A stretch of 64,000 nucleotides of DNA from Megasphaera sp. UBA5897 (GTDB lineage: Bacteria > Bacillota > Negativicutes > Veillonellales > Megasphaeraceae). The notes beneath the pieces are model-generated. The model was not told the DNA's origin. It saw nothing but the letters and a program-made list of their open reading frames with translations, and searched no databases. Positions 27,026 to 36,900 of this stretch are shown here, piece after piece (the first letter of the stretch is position 1; each line of letters begins with the position of its first letter). The stretch spans positions 30,737 through 94,736 of the forward strand of contig DJEN01000050.1 in the NCBI GenBank assembly GCA_002431345.1, given 5' to 3'. The position numbers were made by a program, and so were the translations under genes.

Positions 27026-28555
27026 ATGGAAACGAAGTATTATTTGGGATTTGATGCGGGAACGCAAAGTGTAAAAGTAGCTGTATATGATGACGCGCTG
27101 CAGTGCGTGGCGATGGATACGGCAAAAACGACTTTATACTATCCTCATCCGGGATGGGTGCAGATGGATGTCGATGAGTATTATCGCCTGATCAAACAAT
27201 GCATGGCTTCATGCAGCCGGCAAATGCGGGATAAAGGGCTGGACGTCCGTGCCGTGCGTGCGATTATGGGGGACGGTATTATCTGCGGCATTGCCGGCAT
27301 CGATGCCGATGGTAATGCCATTACGCCGTATATCAATTATTTGGACAGCCGCACGGCAGAAGACGTACAGGCATTAAAAGAAAAAAATTATTCTATTTGG
27401 GCAAAAGAAACGGGCAATGCCGAACCAAACGTCATGTTTCCGGCTATGTTTGCCCGTTGGTTTATGAAACATATTCCGGCATGGAAAGAAAAAGGCGTGA
27501 AGTTCGTGCATAACTGCCCGTATGTATTGATGCATTTAGCAGGCTTGTCCGGTACGGATGCTTTTATTGACTGGGGTATGATGTCCGGCTGGGGACTGGG
27601 CTACCATGTCATAGAAAAACGTTGGTCTGCCGAACAGCTTCGCCTGTTGGGCATAGATGCTGCGTATATGCCAAAAATAGTCAAGCCTTGGGACATCATT
27701 GGTACGCTGCGGGAAGAAGACGCATTGGAAACGGGTTTCCCAGCAGGCATCCCGATTTGTGCCGGTGCCGGTGATACGATGGAATCCATGATGGGCAGCG
27801 GTATTTTGGAAGCAGGACGGGCTGTGGACGTAGCAGGCACGTGTGCCATGTTCTGCGCAGCAACGGACGGCATTATTCCGGAACTGTCCGTACCGGGAAG
27901 CGGCTTGATTTTTAATTCCGGCACACTGCCGGGCACGTACTTTTATTGGGGTATGGTACGCACTGGCGGGCTGGCGCTGCGCTGGTTTAAAGACAGTGTC
28001 AGCCGTCATGAAGAAGACGCGTATTACAGTACGCTGGATGCGTTGGCTTCCCGCCATCCTGCAGGCTGTGACGGCGCCATGTTTATCCCGTATTTGACAG
28101 GCGGCAACGGCGATTTTCCTCATGTCAGAGGTACGTTTACCGGTCTGACGCTGGATTCTGATCAGGGAGCTATGTGGCGCTGCGTCTTAGAAGGAATCGG
28201 CTATGATTATATGGAAATTACGGACCGCTACCGCCATGCGGGAATTGATTTGACACAGCTGACTATTACGGAAGGCGGCAGCCATGATGCCTTGTGGAAT
28301 CAGATCAAAGCCGATATGCTGGATACGCAGGTCATGACTCTGCAGGTAGCCGGAGGAGCTGTACCGACAAACTGCATTGTTGCTGCGTACAGTGTAGGCG
28401 ATATAAAAGAATTAAAACAGGCGCTGCAGCGGCAATTGACTGCTAAAGATACGTATCAGCCGAATCCGGATTGTACCAAGTTATATCGCGAACTATATAA
28501 AAAAAGAAATCACATCGTCAAAGCACTCAATGCCAGCATGGCTGCAGATATATAG
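27026..28555 (+). CDS. FGGY family carbohydrate kinase (xylulokinase-like)
   Basis: A 509-residue sugar kinase with the two actin-like domains of the FGGY family, which phosphorylates pentuloses, glycerol and related polyols. N-terminal phosphate-1 motif: YLGFDAGTQSVKVAVYD; other motifs: GWVQMDVDEYY, INYLDSRTAED, a mid-protein GAGDTMESMMGSGILEAG, and the C-terminal ITEGGSHDALWNQIKADML with nucleotide-binding GGAVPTNCIVAAYS. Substrate cannot be told from sequence; xylulose, ribulose or a related ketose are options. ATG 27026 is chosen because upstream in-frame starts lie in the terminator. It is the only gene under the FMN riboswitch; a noncoding gap follows. Confidence 0.88.
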   Translation: METKYYLGFDAGTQSVKVAVYDDALQCVAMDTAKTTLYYPHPGWVQMDVDEYYRLIKQCMASCSRQMRDKGLDVRAVRAIMGDGIICGIAGIDADGNAITPYINYLDSRTAEDVQALKEKNYSIWAKETGNAEPNVMFPAMFARWFMKHIPAWKEKGVKFVHNCPYVLMHLAGLSGTDAFIDWGMMSGWGLGYHVIEKRWSAEQLRLLGIDAAYMPKIVKPWDIIGTLREEDALETGFPAGIPICAGAGDTMESMMGSGILEAGRAVDVAGTCAMFCAATDGIIPELSVPGSGLIFNSGTLPGTYFYWGMVRTGGLALRWFKDSVSRHEEDAYYSTLDALASRHPAGCDGAMFIPYLTGGNGDFPHVRGTFTGLTLDSDQGAMWRCVLEGIGYDYMEITDRYRHAGIDLTQLTITEGGSHDALWNQIKADMLDTQVMTLQVAGGAVPTNCIVAAYSVGDIKELKQALQRQLTAKDTYQPNPDCTKLYRELYKKRNHIVKALNASMAADI

Positions 28556-28734
28556 GTATATTTTCACATAGTACATGCTAAAAGTTCATAATATAACATA
28601 CTCAGATGCGGTATTTATATCAAATTATGCTAAAATAGCATTTGACTTGTTATATCATAGCGCAAAAAGCATACAAAATAGGAAGATTTTTAAAAATAAT
28701 GCGGCTTTTTAGTAGATTTTTTCGTAGAAAGTGT

Positions 28735-28740
28735 TATACT
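28735..28740 (+). promoter_or_regulatory. Candidate extended -10 promoter of hbd
   Basis: tgtTATACT forms an extended -10 (TGN then TATACT) about 95 bases upstream of the hbd ATG; no good -35 is visible. The 28559-28834 gap is otherwise AT-rich DNA without a gene. Confidence 0.4.
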
Positions 28741-28834
28741 TATAAATGTAAGCAGTGCATCTTATTTGAAACAGCGTGACACTTTTAAGAAAAATAACGT
28801 GAAAAAAATCACGCTGAATAAGGAGGAGTTAAAC

Positions 28835-29695
28835 ATGTTTTGTAAAAAAGTAATGGTAATTGGTGCAGGTACAATGGGTTCCGGTATTGCTCAGGTTTTT
28901 GCTACACACGGCTGCGAAGTTGTTTTGAACGATATTAAAGATGAATTCGTTGCTGGCGGCAAAGCTAAAATTGATAAATCCTTAACAAAATTAGTTGCTA
29001 AAGGAAAAATGACACAGGAAGATAAAGACGCAGCTATGGCTCGTGTTTCTGGTTTTGTAACTCGTACAAAAGAAAACATGGCTGATATTGACCTCGTTGT
29101 TGAAGCAGCTATTGAAGATTTGAAAATCAAATCTGCTATCTTCAAAGAATTAGATGAACTTTGCCCAGCAGATACTATTTTGGCAAGTAACACATCTTCT
29201 TTGGCTATTACGCAGATTGGCGCAGCTACAAAACGTCCGGACAAAGTTATCGGCATGCATTTCTTTAACCCGGCTCCAGTCATGAAATTAATCGAATTGA
29301 TCAATGGTATTGCAACATCCGATGATACATTCAAAAAAGTTCAGGAAACAGCTACTGAATTGGGCAAATCCCCTGTTAAAGTTGCTGACTTCCCGGGCTT
29401 CGTAGGCAACCGTGTTGTCATTCCTATGATTAACGAAGCTATCCAGGCTTTGATGGAAGGCGTTGCTTCCAAAGAAGATATCGATACCGTTTGCAAACTG
29501 GGCTTCAACCATCCAATGGGCCCATTGGCTTTGAGCGATTTGATTGGTAACGATGTTGTTCTTCATATCATGGAAGTTCTCTATGATGGCTTTGGCGATC
29601 CGAAATATCGTCCGTGCCCGCTCCTCAAAAAATATGTTAACGCTGGCTACCTCGGTCGCAAAACAGGTAAAGGCTTCTACGATTACACAAAATAA
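28835..29695 (+). CDS. hbd: 3-hydroxybutyryl-CoA dehydrogenase
   Basis: A 286-residue NAD(P)-dependent enzyme that reduces acetoacetyl-CoA to 3-hydroxybutyryl-CoA in butyrate and chain-elongation pathways. The Rossmann motif [18 protein letters not shown], the catalytic-region [27 protein letters not shown] and [16 protein letters not shown], and the C-terminal domain [18 protein letters not shown] are all present. ATG 28835 follows an ideal ribosome site (aaggaggag); an in-frame start at 28766 would add 23 non-family residues. Codon use is strongly biased (frequent gct, gtt, aaa), suggesting high expression. Confidence 0.96.
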   Translation: MFCKKVMVIGAGTMGSGIAQVFATHGCEVVLNDIKDEFVAGGKAKIDKSLTKLVAKGKMTQEDKDAAMARVSGFVTRTKENMADIDLVVEAAIEDLKIKSAIFKELDELCPADTILASNTSSLAITQIGAATKRPDKVIGMHFFNPAPVMKLIELINGIATSDDTFKKVQETATELGKSPVKVADFPGFVGNRVVIPMINEAIQALMEGVASKEDIDTVCKLGFNHPMGPLALSDLIGNDVVLHIMEVLYDGFGDPKYRPCPLLKKYVNAGYLGRKTGKGFYDYTK

Positions 29696-29723
29696 TATTG
29701 AGCAAAATGTGCTCCGCAGACAG

Positions 29724-29745
29724 TGGGCGTGAGAAATCACGCCCA
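29724..29745 (+). ncRNA. Intercistronic hairpin between hbd and crt
   Basis: A perfect 9-bp stem (tgggcgtga / tcacgccca) closed by a GAAA (GNRA) tetraloop, without a T-run. It is more likely an mRNA processing or stability element than a terminator. Confidence 0.55.
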
Positions 29746-29817
29746 TGTTTGCCATAAAGCATGCAGCATGGTGTCCAAACAAACTACAAATATTGTCCAG
29801 ATTAGGAGGCTATTATC

Positions 29818-30600
29818 ATGGCATACGAAAACATTAACTATACAGTTGAAAACGGCATTGCAACCATTGCTATTAATCGTCCAAAAGCATTGAATGCATT
29901 GAACTTGGCAACATTGACAGAATTAAAAGATGTTGTAGAAAAAATTGCTGTAGATAAAGCAGTTCAGGTCGTTATCATTACAGGTGCCGGCGAAAAATCT
30001 TTCGTTGCAGGTGCTGATATTGTTGAAATGTCTACGAAGAACGCCGTAGAAGGCCGCGTATGGGGCCAGGTAGGTCAGAATATCTTCACAGAAATTGAAA
30101 ACCTGCCGCAGCCTGTTATTGCAGCTGTCAACGGTTTCGCTTTAGGCGGCGGCTGCGAATTGGCCTGCGCCTGCGATATTCGGTATGCTTCTGAAAACGC
30201 TAAATTTGGTCAGCCGGAAGTCGGCCTCGGCATTACACCGGGCTTTGGCGGTACACAGCGCTTGACTCGTGTTGTTGGCCGTGGTCATGCCAAAGAATTG
30301 ATTTATACGGCAAGTATTATCGATGCACAGGAAGCTCTTCGCATCGGCTTGGTTAATAAAGTCGTTCCGCAGGCTGAATTGATGGACGCTGTTATGAAAT
30401 TGGCAAAAACGATTACGAAAAAAGCTCCGGTTGCTGTACAGCTTGCAAAAGCTGCTATTAACCGCGGCATTAACTGCGATGTAGTAACAGGTATTTCTTA
30501 CGAAGCAGAAGTATTCGGCCTTTGCTTTGCAACAGCAGACCAAAAAGAAGGCATGAAAGCTTTCATTGAAAAACGTAAACCGACATTTGAAGGTAAATAA
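29818..30600 (+). CDS. crt: Crotonase / 3-hydroxybutyryl-CoA dehydratase
   Basis: A 260-residue enoyl-CoA hydratase family enzyme that dehydrates 3-hydroxybutyryl-CoA to crotonyl-CoA. The CoA and oxyanion-hole motifs are intact: NRPKALNALN, GAGEKSFVAGADIVEM, and AAVNGFALGGGCELACACD. The first catalytic glutamate is in GGGCELA; the second is in FGQPEVGLGITPGFGGTQRL. It follows hbd by about 120 bases behind taggagg, with similar biased codon use. Thiolase and acyl-CoA dehydrogenase are not in the window. Confidence 0.96.
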   Translation: MAYENINYTVENGIATIAINRPKALNALNLATLTELKDVVEKIAVDKAVQVVIITGAGEKSFVAGADIVEMSTKNAVEGRVWGQVGQNIFTEIENLPQPVIAAVNGFALGGGCELACACDIRYASENAKFGQPEVGLGITPGFGGTQRLTRVVGRGHAKELIYTASIIDAQEALRIGLVNKVVPQAELMDAVMKLAKTITKKAPVAVQLAKAAINRGINCDVVTGISYEAEVFGLCFATADQKEGMKAFIEKRKPTFEGK

Positions 30601-30627
30601 GTTTCTCCTTAACACTAAGATTATACA

Positions 30628-30660
30628 GAAAAAGCTGCCGCGTTGTGCGGCAGCTTTTTT
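30628..30660 (+). terminator. Terminator after crt
   Basis: Stem aaaaagctgccgc / gcggcagcttttt with a tiny loop and T-run. Confidence 0.88.
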
Positions 30661-30760
30661 CATGCTGGAAGCATTCGGTATTTGTCTTGCAGTTGTTGTA
30701 CATGACAGCGTGTATTTCTCTTTTTTTCCTGCTCAATGTCATCAGTATCATAGAAAAGCA

Positions 30761-31768
30761 TTAAAATGACATAAGACGAAACAAGGCGTCGTCATCTTCC
30801 AACATGGCATCAAAACAATATTGTGTTGCTTTCGTGTCAGCCAAACTGTTGTGCCAATTGGCGTCTGGATATCCATAATGAGCGGCACAGGTTTTTAATT
30901 TGGCATACGTACGGGGATGCAGTATATCGGTATGGACAAAAGAATAGGCTTCACCGATATCTAAATAGATAGGCGTATGCGGAAATTGTACACCGTATGC
31001 ATGAAGATGGCTGATATCCTGCATGGTGCTGTAGCCAACAATCAGCTGTGCGTTGGCAAATAATTGCGTCAAGGCGGGGACAGCTGTTTGAAAGGACGGT
31101 TTATCAGCTACCATGGCAGGCGTAATATGATGGATTTCCATGGCTCTATCCCAAGAAGTGATTTTTTGGGGGCAGAAATAGTGATTATAGACGACTTGTC
31201 CCAAGCCATTTACGATGGACACTTGTAAAATTTCATCTGTAGGAAGCAGTCCTGTCAATTCAATATCTACGACCAAGATACGCTGGGCGTCCAAGGTTCG
31301 GATATAGGCTTTTACTTCGCGGGATAATTGGATGCGCCGCTGTAGCGCTGCTGAATAGGGCGGTGTATGCAGCAAAGATGAAACCGCACCGTCTGCTTCA
31401 TGTGTTTGGTATATCTGTTCACGCTGCAGCCAGGCTTTGGCTGCCCGGTAATTGGAAAAGCTTTTGGCGCGTGCCCCTTTATATCCCTGCGTATAGGAAT
31501 AATATTGTGCCGTATCGGTAATGATACCGGTTTTGCGCCCTCTGCTGACGGCATAGTAGCGTTTTGCCGGATGGCGGGCAGAACAGGCTGCCGGTGTTGT
31601 CGATACGAGTCCGGCTTGTTTTTGGCTGTCCAACCAAGCTGCTGCGGCTTCTTTGGTTGCAAACGCTTTAGCACAAACGCCGCTGAAATGTGCCGTATAT
31701 TGTGTATATTCTTGTTGTTTTGTAAAAATGCCGGTTTTATGGCCGGCACTAATTGCATAAAACTTCAT
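30761..31768 (-). CDS. DEDDh 3'-5' exonuclease with two N-terminal RNase H1 hybrid-binding (viroplasmin) domains
   Basis: A 335-residue fusion. Residues 2-46 and 70-115 are two copies of the caulimovirus viroplasmin / RNase H1 N-terminal domain (FYAISAGHKTGIFTKQQEY; YYAVSRGRKTGIITDTAQYY), each ending in the typical A.AWL. In RNase H1 this domain binds RNA-DNA hybrids. Residues 160-325 are a DnaQ-like exonuclease with complete DEDDh residues: D168 and E170 (VVDIELTG), D251 (STMQDISH), H306 and D311 (HNSLADTKA). I infer an exonuclease directed to RNA-containing duplexes. It is monocistronic with an extended -10 (TATAGT, complement of 31822-31827) upstream. Confidence 0.85.
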   Translation of the reverse strand: MKFYAISAGHKTGIFTKQQEYTQYTAHFSGVCAKAFATKEAAAAWLDSQKQAGLVSTTPAACSARHPAKRYYAVSRGRKTGIITDTAQYYSYTQGYKGARAKSFSNYRAAKAWLQREQIYQTHEADGAVSSLLHTPPYSAALQRRIQLSREVKAYIRTLDAQRILVVDIELTGLLPTDEILQVSIVNGLGQVVYNHYFCPQKITSWDRAMEIHHITPAMVADKPSFQTAVPALTQLFANAQLIVGYSTMQDISHLHAYGVQFPHTPIYLDIGEAYSFVHTDILHPRTYAKLKTCAAHYGYPDANWHNSLADTKATQYCFDAMLEDDDALFRLMSF

Positions 31769-31821
31769 GATTCCATCCTCATCCGTGCTGGTATATATAT
31801 TTATCGTAAAACTGTATTACT

Positions 31822-31827
31822 ACTATA
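31822..31827 (-). promoter_or_regulatory. Candidate extended -10 promoter of the exonuclease gene
   Basis: On the minus strand the sequence reads tggTATAGT, an extended -10, about 55 bases before the start codon. The -35 is not clear. Confidence 0.4.
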
Positions 31828-31937
31828 CCATATCATAAAAAATTTGTTTAGCGTAGAGCCTTAACGAAAAACGTTCGTTGTTTATCGGGACTTTGCTGCG
31901 TCCTGCCGCATGGCTTGAGAACTAGATGGGGGATAAA

Positions 31938-31991
31938 AGAAAAAGCGTATACTCATATCGCTGGTTGCGATAGAGAATATACGCTTTTTTG
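31938..31991 (-). terminator. Terminator after the CorA-like gene
   Basis: Long stem with arms aaaaagcgtat and atacgcttttt around an AT-rich loop, 22 bases past the stop codon of the minus-strand transporter gene. It reads as a terminator on both strands. Confidence 0.75.
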
Positions 31992-32012
31992 TACAAATGG
32001 ACTGCTGTGTTT

Positions 32013-32966
32013 TTAAAATAAATCTTTTCGCCATAACATGGCGATGGCTGCCAGCGCACAAATGAGAGCCAGAATGATGATATAGAAAAATCCCATGGCG
32101 TTTTCTTGGAATGGAACCGGAACGTTGACACCCCATAAACTGAAGATAATCGTCGGCACGGCCAAGATAATCGTGATAGACGCCAAGAATTTCATGACTA
32201 AGTTCAAGTTGTTGGAAATGATGGAGGCAAATGTATCAGACATGCTCATGAGAATGTTGGAATACATTTCTACCATTTCAATAGCCTGCTTGTTTTCGAT
32301 GATGACATCTTCCAGCAAATCTTCATCTTCTTCATACATTTTCAGCAAATGATGGAGCGATGTGTTGCGACGCAGCCGCATCAGGCGTTCCATAACGATA
32401 CCGTTGCTGCGCAGAGCAGACGTGAAGTATGTCAATGATTTTTGTAATTCTAAAAGCATAAAAAATTCTTTGTTGCGCATCGAATGCCGCAGAATTTCTT
32501 CAATATCATCGGTACGGCGGTTGATTTGCATTAAGTACCGCAGGAAAAGCGTGGCGCTGCGGTAGAGAATCTGAAACAAGAACCTTGTTTTTTTGAACGT
32601 GTAAAATAAAGGATATTTGTTTTGTGTAAATGCCCGCATGACTTCCGTGTTCTGAATGCACAGGGTAATAATAAAGTCAGGCGTAATAAAAATGCCCAGC
32701 GGCAGCGTATCGTAGCTGTCTGTTTCTAATATAATAGGAATATTAATAACGACAAATATATAGTTATCTTCTAATTCAACGTGAGAACGTTCTTCTGTAT
32801 CCAGCGCGGTCTTCAGGACGTCAGTTGGGATTTCGGTAACCATTGATACGAGCTGTAAATCTTCGGAATCAGGATTTACAACATTGATCCATGAACCTTT
32901 TTCGGCAGAAGCCAAGGATATGTTGTCTTCCAAATGGCCATTGCTGTGTTTGTAAACTTGAATCAT
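32013..32966 (-). CDS. CorA-like divalent cation transporter
   Basis: A 317-residue CorA superfamily protein: a large N-terminal cytoplasmic domain (starting MIQVYKHSNG, with WINVVNPDSEDLQLV and YIFVVINIPI), a long helix, then two C-terminal membrane helices. The ion-selectivity loop after TM1 reads LWGVNVPVPFQEN, that is GVN instead of the canonical GMN of Mg2+-transporting CorA; GxN variants occur in ZntB-like members. ATG 32966 is chosen because it has a ribosome site and because the promoter start point would leave almost no leader before the alternative GTG at 33002. Confidence 0.88.
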   Translation of the reverse strand: MIQVYKHSNGHLEDNISLASAEKGSWINVVNPDSEDLQLVSMVTEIPTDVLKTALDTEERSHVELEDNYIFVVINIPIILETDSYDTLPLGIFITPDFIITLCIQNTEVMRAFTQNKYPLFYTFKKTRFLFQILYRSATLFLRYLMQINRRTDDIEEILRHSMRNKEFFMLLELQKSLTYFTSALRSNGIVMERLMRLRRNTSLHHLLKMYEEDEDLLEDVIIENKQAIEMVEMYSNILMSMSDTFASIISNNLNLVMKFLASITIILAVPTIIFSLWGVNVPVPFQENAMGFFYIIILALICALAAIAMLWRKDLF

Positions 32967-33016
32967 TCCGCTTCTCCGTTTCCTCTTCGTTTTTGCGGGC
33001 ACTAACCCTAAATTCT

Positions 33017-33045
33017 AATATAAGCATAAATGGGAATCTCGTCAA
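33017..33045 (-). promoter_or_regulatory. Promoter of the CorA-like gene
   Basis: On the minus strand TTGACG (33045-33040) and TATATT (33022-33017) are separated by 17 bases, an excellent sigma-70-type match. Confidence 0.7.
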
Positions 33046-33159
33046 GTAAAATACAACATTTTACGGATTTTGCCTGTAAATTTATTGTAAAAAGAAAGGG
33101 GAAAGGGTTTGTTTGGATATTACTTGCAGCGTAATCTTTTATAAACAAAAGGAATTTGC

Positions 33160-33165
33160 TATAAT
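33160..33165 (+). promoter_or_regulatory. Extended -10 promoter of the DUF554 gene
   Basis: tgcTATAAT: perfect -10 with TGN extension, 85 bases upstream of the TTG start. The -35 is weak. Confidence 0.5.
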
Positions 33166-33249
33166 AAAGTGTATTTAGGGTATAGAACAGCTTATGGCGT
33201 ACAAACGGGGGAATACGCAGTGATAGGGCTGCACAGAGGAGGAGTATCG

Positions 33250-33939
33250 TTGTCTGGTGTATTAATAAATGGAATAGCGGCTTTTATAGGTGCGGCAGCA
33301 GGCATTCTGCTGAAAAAAGGAATTCCCGAACGGATTACGAAGGCGTTGTTTTCTGCGATTGCCCTGTGTGTCTGTATAATGGGCGTGCAGGGAGCCGTCA
33401 AAACAGAAAATTTGCTATTGCTCTTGGCTTCCATGACGATAGGCACTTTGCTGGGAACCATGCTGCAATTGGAAGAACGGATGCATCACAGCGGTGAATG
33501 GTTGAAAAATAAACTAGGAGCAGACAGCGATTCGCGGTTTGTGCAGGGCTTTGTCGTCGTGACGATTATACAGGTTGTAGGTGCCATGTCTATTTTGGGT
33601 CCGGTGCAGGCGGCGCTGCTGGGTGACTATTCACTGCTGTATTTTAAATCCGTGCTGGATGGTGTAGCGTCTATTATTTTTGGCGCGATTTATGGCATGG
33701 GCACGTTGCCGGTGTGTATAGTCATCGTTGTCTATGAAATGATTTTTTACGTATTGGCCCATATGGTTTCGCCGCTGATGACACCGGATGTCATTCGGGA
33801 GCTCAATGCTGTCGGCAGTGTTATGATTTTTGCCATCTCGCTGAACATGCTGGGCATTACGAATTTAAAAGTGACGGATTATTTGCCGGCTCTTTTTATA
33901 CCTATTATATATTATCATCTTTTTGCAGGATGGTTATAA
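33250..33939 (+). CDS. DUF554 family membrane protein
   Basis: A 229-residue polytopic protein (about six to seven helices) of the DUF554 (YqgA/YdfK-like) family, with the typical start LINGIAAFIGAAAGILLKKG and the motif CVCIMGVQGAV. Central VVTIIQVVGAMSILGPVQAALLGDYSLLYFKSVLDG and C-terminal LGITNLKVTDYLPALFIP are also family-like. The function is unknown. The frame is open upstream to 33169, but TTG 33250 sits six bases after gaggagg and gives the family N-terminus. smc begins 26 bases downstream. Confidence 0.85.
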   Translation: MSGVLINGIAAFIGAAAGILLKKGIPERITKALFSAIALCVCIMGVQGAVKTENLLLLLASMTIGTLLGTMLQLEERMHHSGEWLKNKLGADSDSRFVQGFVVVTIIQVVGAMSILGPVQAALLGDYSLLYFKSVLDGVASIIFGAIYGMGTLPVCIVIVVYEMIFYVLAHMVSPLMTPDVIRELNAVGSVMIFAISLNMLGITNLKVTDYLPALFIPIIYYHLFAGWL

Positions 33940-33965
33940 GATTTCCGTGAAAGAGGATTACACTA

Positions 33966-36900
33966 TTGCAACTTTTAAAAATGGAGCTGCGGGGATTTAA
34001 ATCCTTTGCAGATAAAACGACCCTTACCTTTGACAAAGGGATTACGGCGATTGTTGGTCCCAATGGCAGCGGGAAAAGCAATATTTCAGATGCTGTCCGC
34101 TGGGTCATGGGTGAACAAAATATCCGGCAGCTTCGCGGGCAGAAGGCAGAAGATATTATTTTTGCCGGAACAGAAAAACGGCAGCCTCAGGGGGCAGCCG
34201 AAGTGTCCTTATATTTTGACAACAGCGACCATGCGCTGGATTTGGATTTTTCGGAAGTCGCTGTTACGCGCCGCTTGTTCCGCTCTGGTGAAAGTGAATT
34301 TTATATCAACAAACGGCCGTGCCGGCTCAAAGATATTCATATGCTCTTTGCCTCGACGGGCATCGGGCAGGATTCGATGGCTGTCATCGGGCAGAACCGG
34401 GTAGACAGGATTCTCAACAGCAAGCCGGAAGAACGGCGTGTTATTTTTGAGGAAGTGGCCGGTATCAGCCGCTATAAAGGACGCAAGCAGGACGGGCTTC
34501 GCAAAATCGCAGAGACAGAGCGCAATCTGGAACGTATTCAGGATTTGATGAGCATGTTGGCAGAACGGATGGAGCCGCTGGCAGCGCAGGCCCAGAAAGT
34601 AAAACAGTTCCGGGCGTTGGACAGTGAGCGTATTTCGTATGAAGGTACGTTGACGCTGCAGGAACTGCGCAACTGCGAACGGCTGCTCTCTAAAGCAGAA
34701 AATTACCGTCTGGCAGCGTTAGTAGAACAAACAAATGCTGAAAAAGAATTGGCTGCCATGGAAACAAAACGGCAGCAGCTGCTGCAGACCATGGAAAAAG
34801 AAGGCGAAATGCTGCGCAGTCTCGATGCGCAGGCCCTCAATGCACACAACGAACTGGACAGCATGAAAAGCCGCCATGATGCGTTCCTGCAGCGTCAGGT
34901 AACACTGCAGGAAAATGAAAAGGAATTGGTCGAAGAAAAAAATGTGCTGCAGCAAAAGGCAGTACAGCTGGAGAAACAAGGCGCCGATTTGGCAGCGCAG
35001 CAGCAGCAAAAAGAAACAGAACTTGCGGCAGCGGAAAAAGGATTGGCACTGACGGAAGCGCTGGCAGGCAAAGCAGAAGCACATGCCCAAAAGGCAGCGG
35101 CTGATTTGGAAACTGTCACGGCAGCTAATGCGGCGCGGCAGCAGCAGTTGTTTGTCCTGCAGCGTGATGCTGAAGAACTGCGCCGCCGTCTGCAGGAAAA
35201 CAGCACACGGTATGAAGAAGTAAACCAGACGCTAAAACAGCAGCGGGACGCTTGGAAACAGTCCCGGACACGCGGGATGGCGGAAGAAAAGAAATGCCAA
35301 GCTCTGCAGCAGGAAGCGCAGGCGTATGAAACGCAGGCTGCGGCACATCAAAAAACGCTGCAGGCGAATGAAGCGGTCATGCATGAAGCCGAAAACACAT
35401 ACCGGCATTTGCGGGGAACCGTAGATGCCTTGACGCAGCGTATCCGCGTGCTGGAAAGCATGGAACAGGAACATGAAGGCGTAGGCCGTTCGGTAAAAGC
35501 CGTACTGGATGCCCATACGCCTTGGCGCAGCAGTATTTGCGGCGTCGTTGGCGAAGTATGCCAAATTCCCATACCGTATGCGACAGCACTGGATGTGGCG
35601 TTAGGCGCGGCAGCCCGGTATGTTATTACACAGACGGAAGACGCAGCGAAAGCGGCTATTGCGTATCTCAAAGAACGGCATGCCGGCAGAACGACGTTTT
35701 TGCCGCTCGATACGATTCGGGAACGAATTCGTACGCAAGATGAAATACAGGCTGCCAAAGAAAAAGGCATTTTAGGCTTTGCCAATGAGCTGATAACATA
35801 TGACGCAGCCTATCAGCCTGTGTTTATGTCGCTGTTGGGAAAGACGCTGATTGCAGAAACGATGGCAGCCGGTTCAGCTGTTGCGCGAAAATACCGCCAT
35901 CGGCTGCGCATTGTCTGCTTGGACGGTACGCAGTTTCATGCCGGCGGTTCGCTGACCGGCGGCAGTATGAAAGCGAAAGAAAGCTCGCTGATTAGCCGGC
36001 GTGTACTGCTGCAGGAACTGAAGGAAAAAGCAGCAGCACAGCAAAAAAAGCTGGCTGATGCTGTCAAGGTAGGTACGGCCAAACGACAGGAAGTCGAAGC
36101 TGCGCGTACGGCTATGGAAGCGGCTGAAGAAAAGCAGCAGCAGATTACCGTAGAGCTGCAAAAAAGCACATGGCAAATGACGACGGCCCAAAAAGAAGCA
36201 GCGCAGCAGGAAGCCGCTTGGCATGCGGCAGATACGCAGTGTGAATCCCTGCTGCAGGCACGGGCAGATATACAGGCAGAACTGCTGCAGAAAGAACAGG
36301 CCCTGGCTGACGCGAAAATAAATCCCGCAGCCGATACGCATGTCTTGGAAGAAGCCCGCCGCAAGGCATTGGAAGAAGCAGAAGCCTGCCGCAGCATGCT
36401 GACAGACGGGCAGATTCATGCGGCAACCTTGCGTGAACAAGTGCGGCATCTAGAGGAACAGCAAACGCAGCATAAACAAAGCCAGACACAGCACGAAGAA
36501 GATTGCAGCCGCTTGGCACAGCGGCAGGCAGAACTGCAAAAGCGGCAGGATGAAACGGCGCATTTGCTGGCTGATTTGGCGGCTAAAATTACAGCTAAAG
36601 AAGCTGAAACCCAAACGCATGATACGGCAAAAGAAGCTTTTTATAAAGCACGGGAAGATAATTTTAAACGCAGCCAGCAATTAGAAGCGATGGGCAAAAC
36701 ACTGCAGGAAAAACGGCAGGAGTACAGCAGCCGCGTGCATCATGCAGATTTGCAGCTGGAAAAATATCATGGAGAAATCCGGCGCAACGAAGAACTGCTG
36801 ACGATGCAAGGGCTGACACGCCAAGAAGCGATGGACAGGCGGCGGGATGGTTCACTGAAAGAACTGCATGAAAAAGTAAATGCGCTGAAACAGCAAATTG

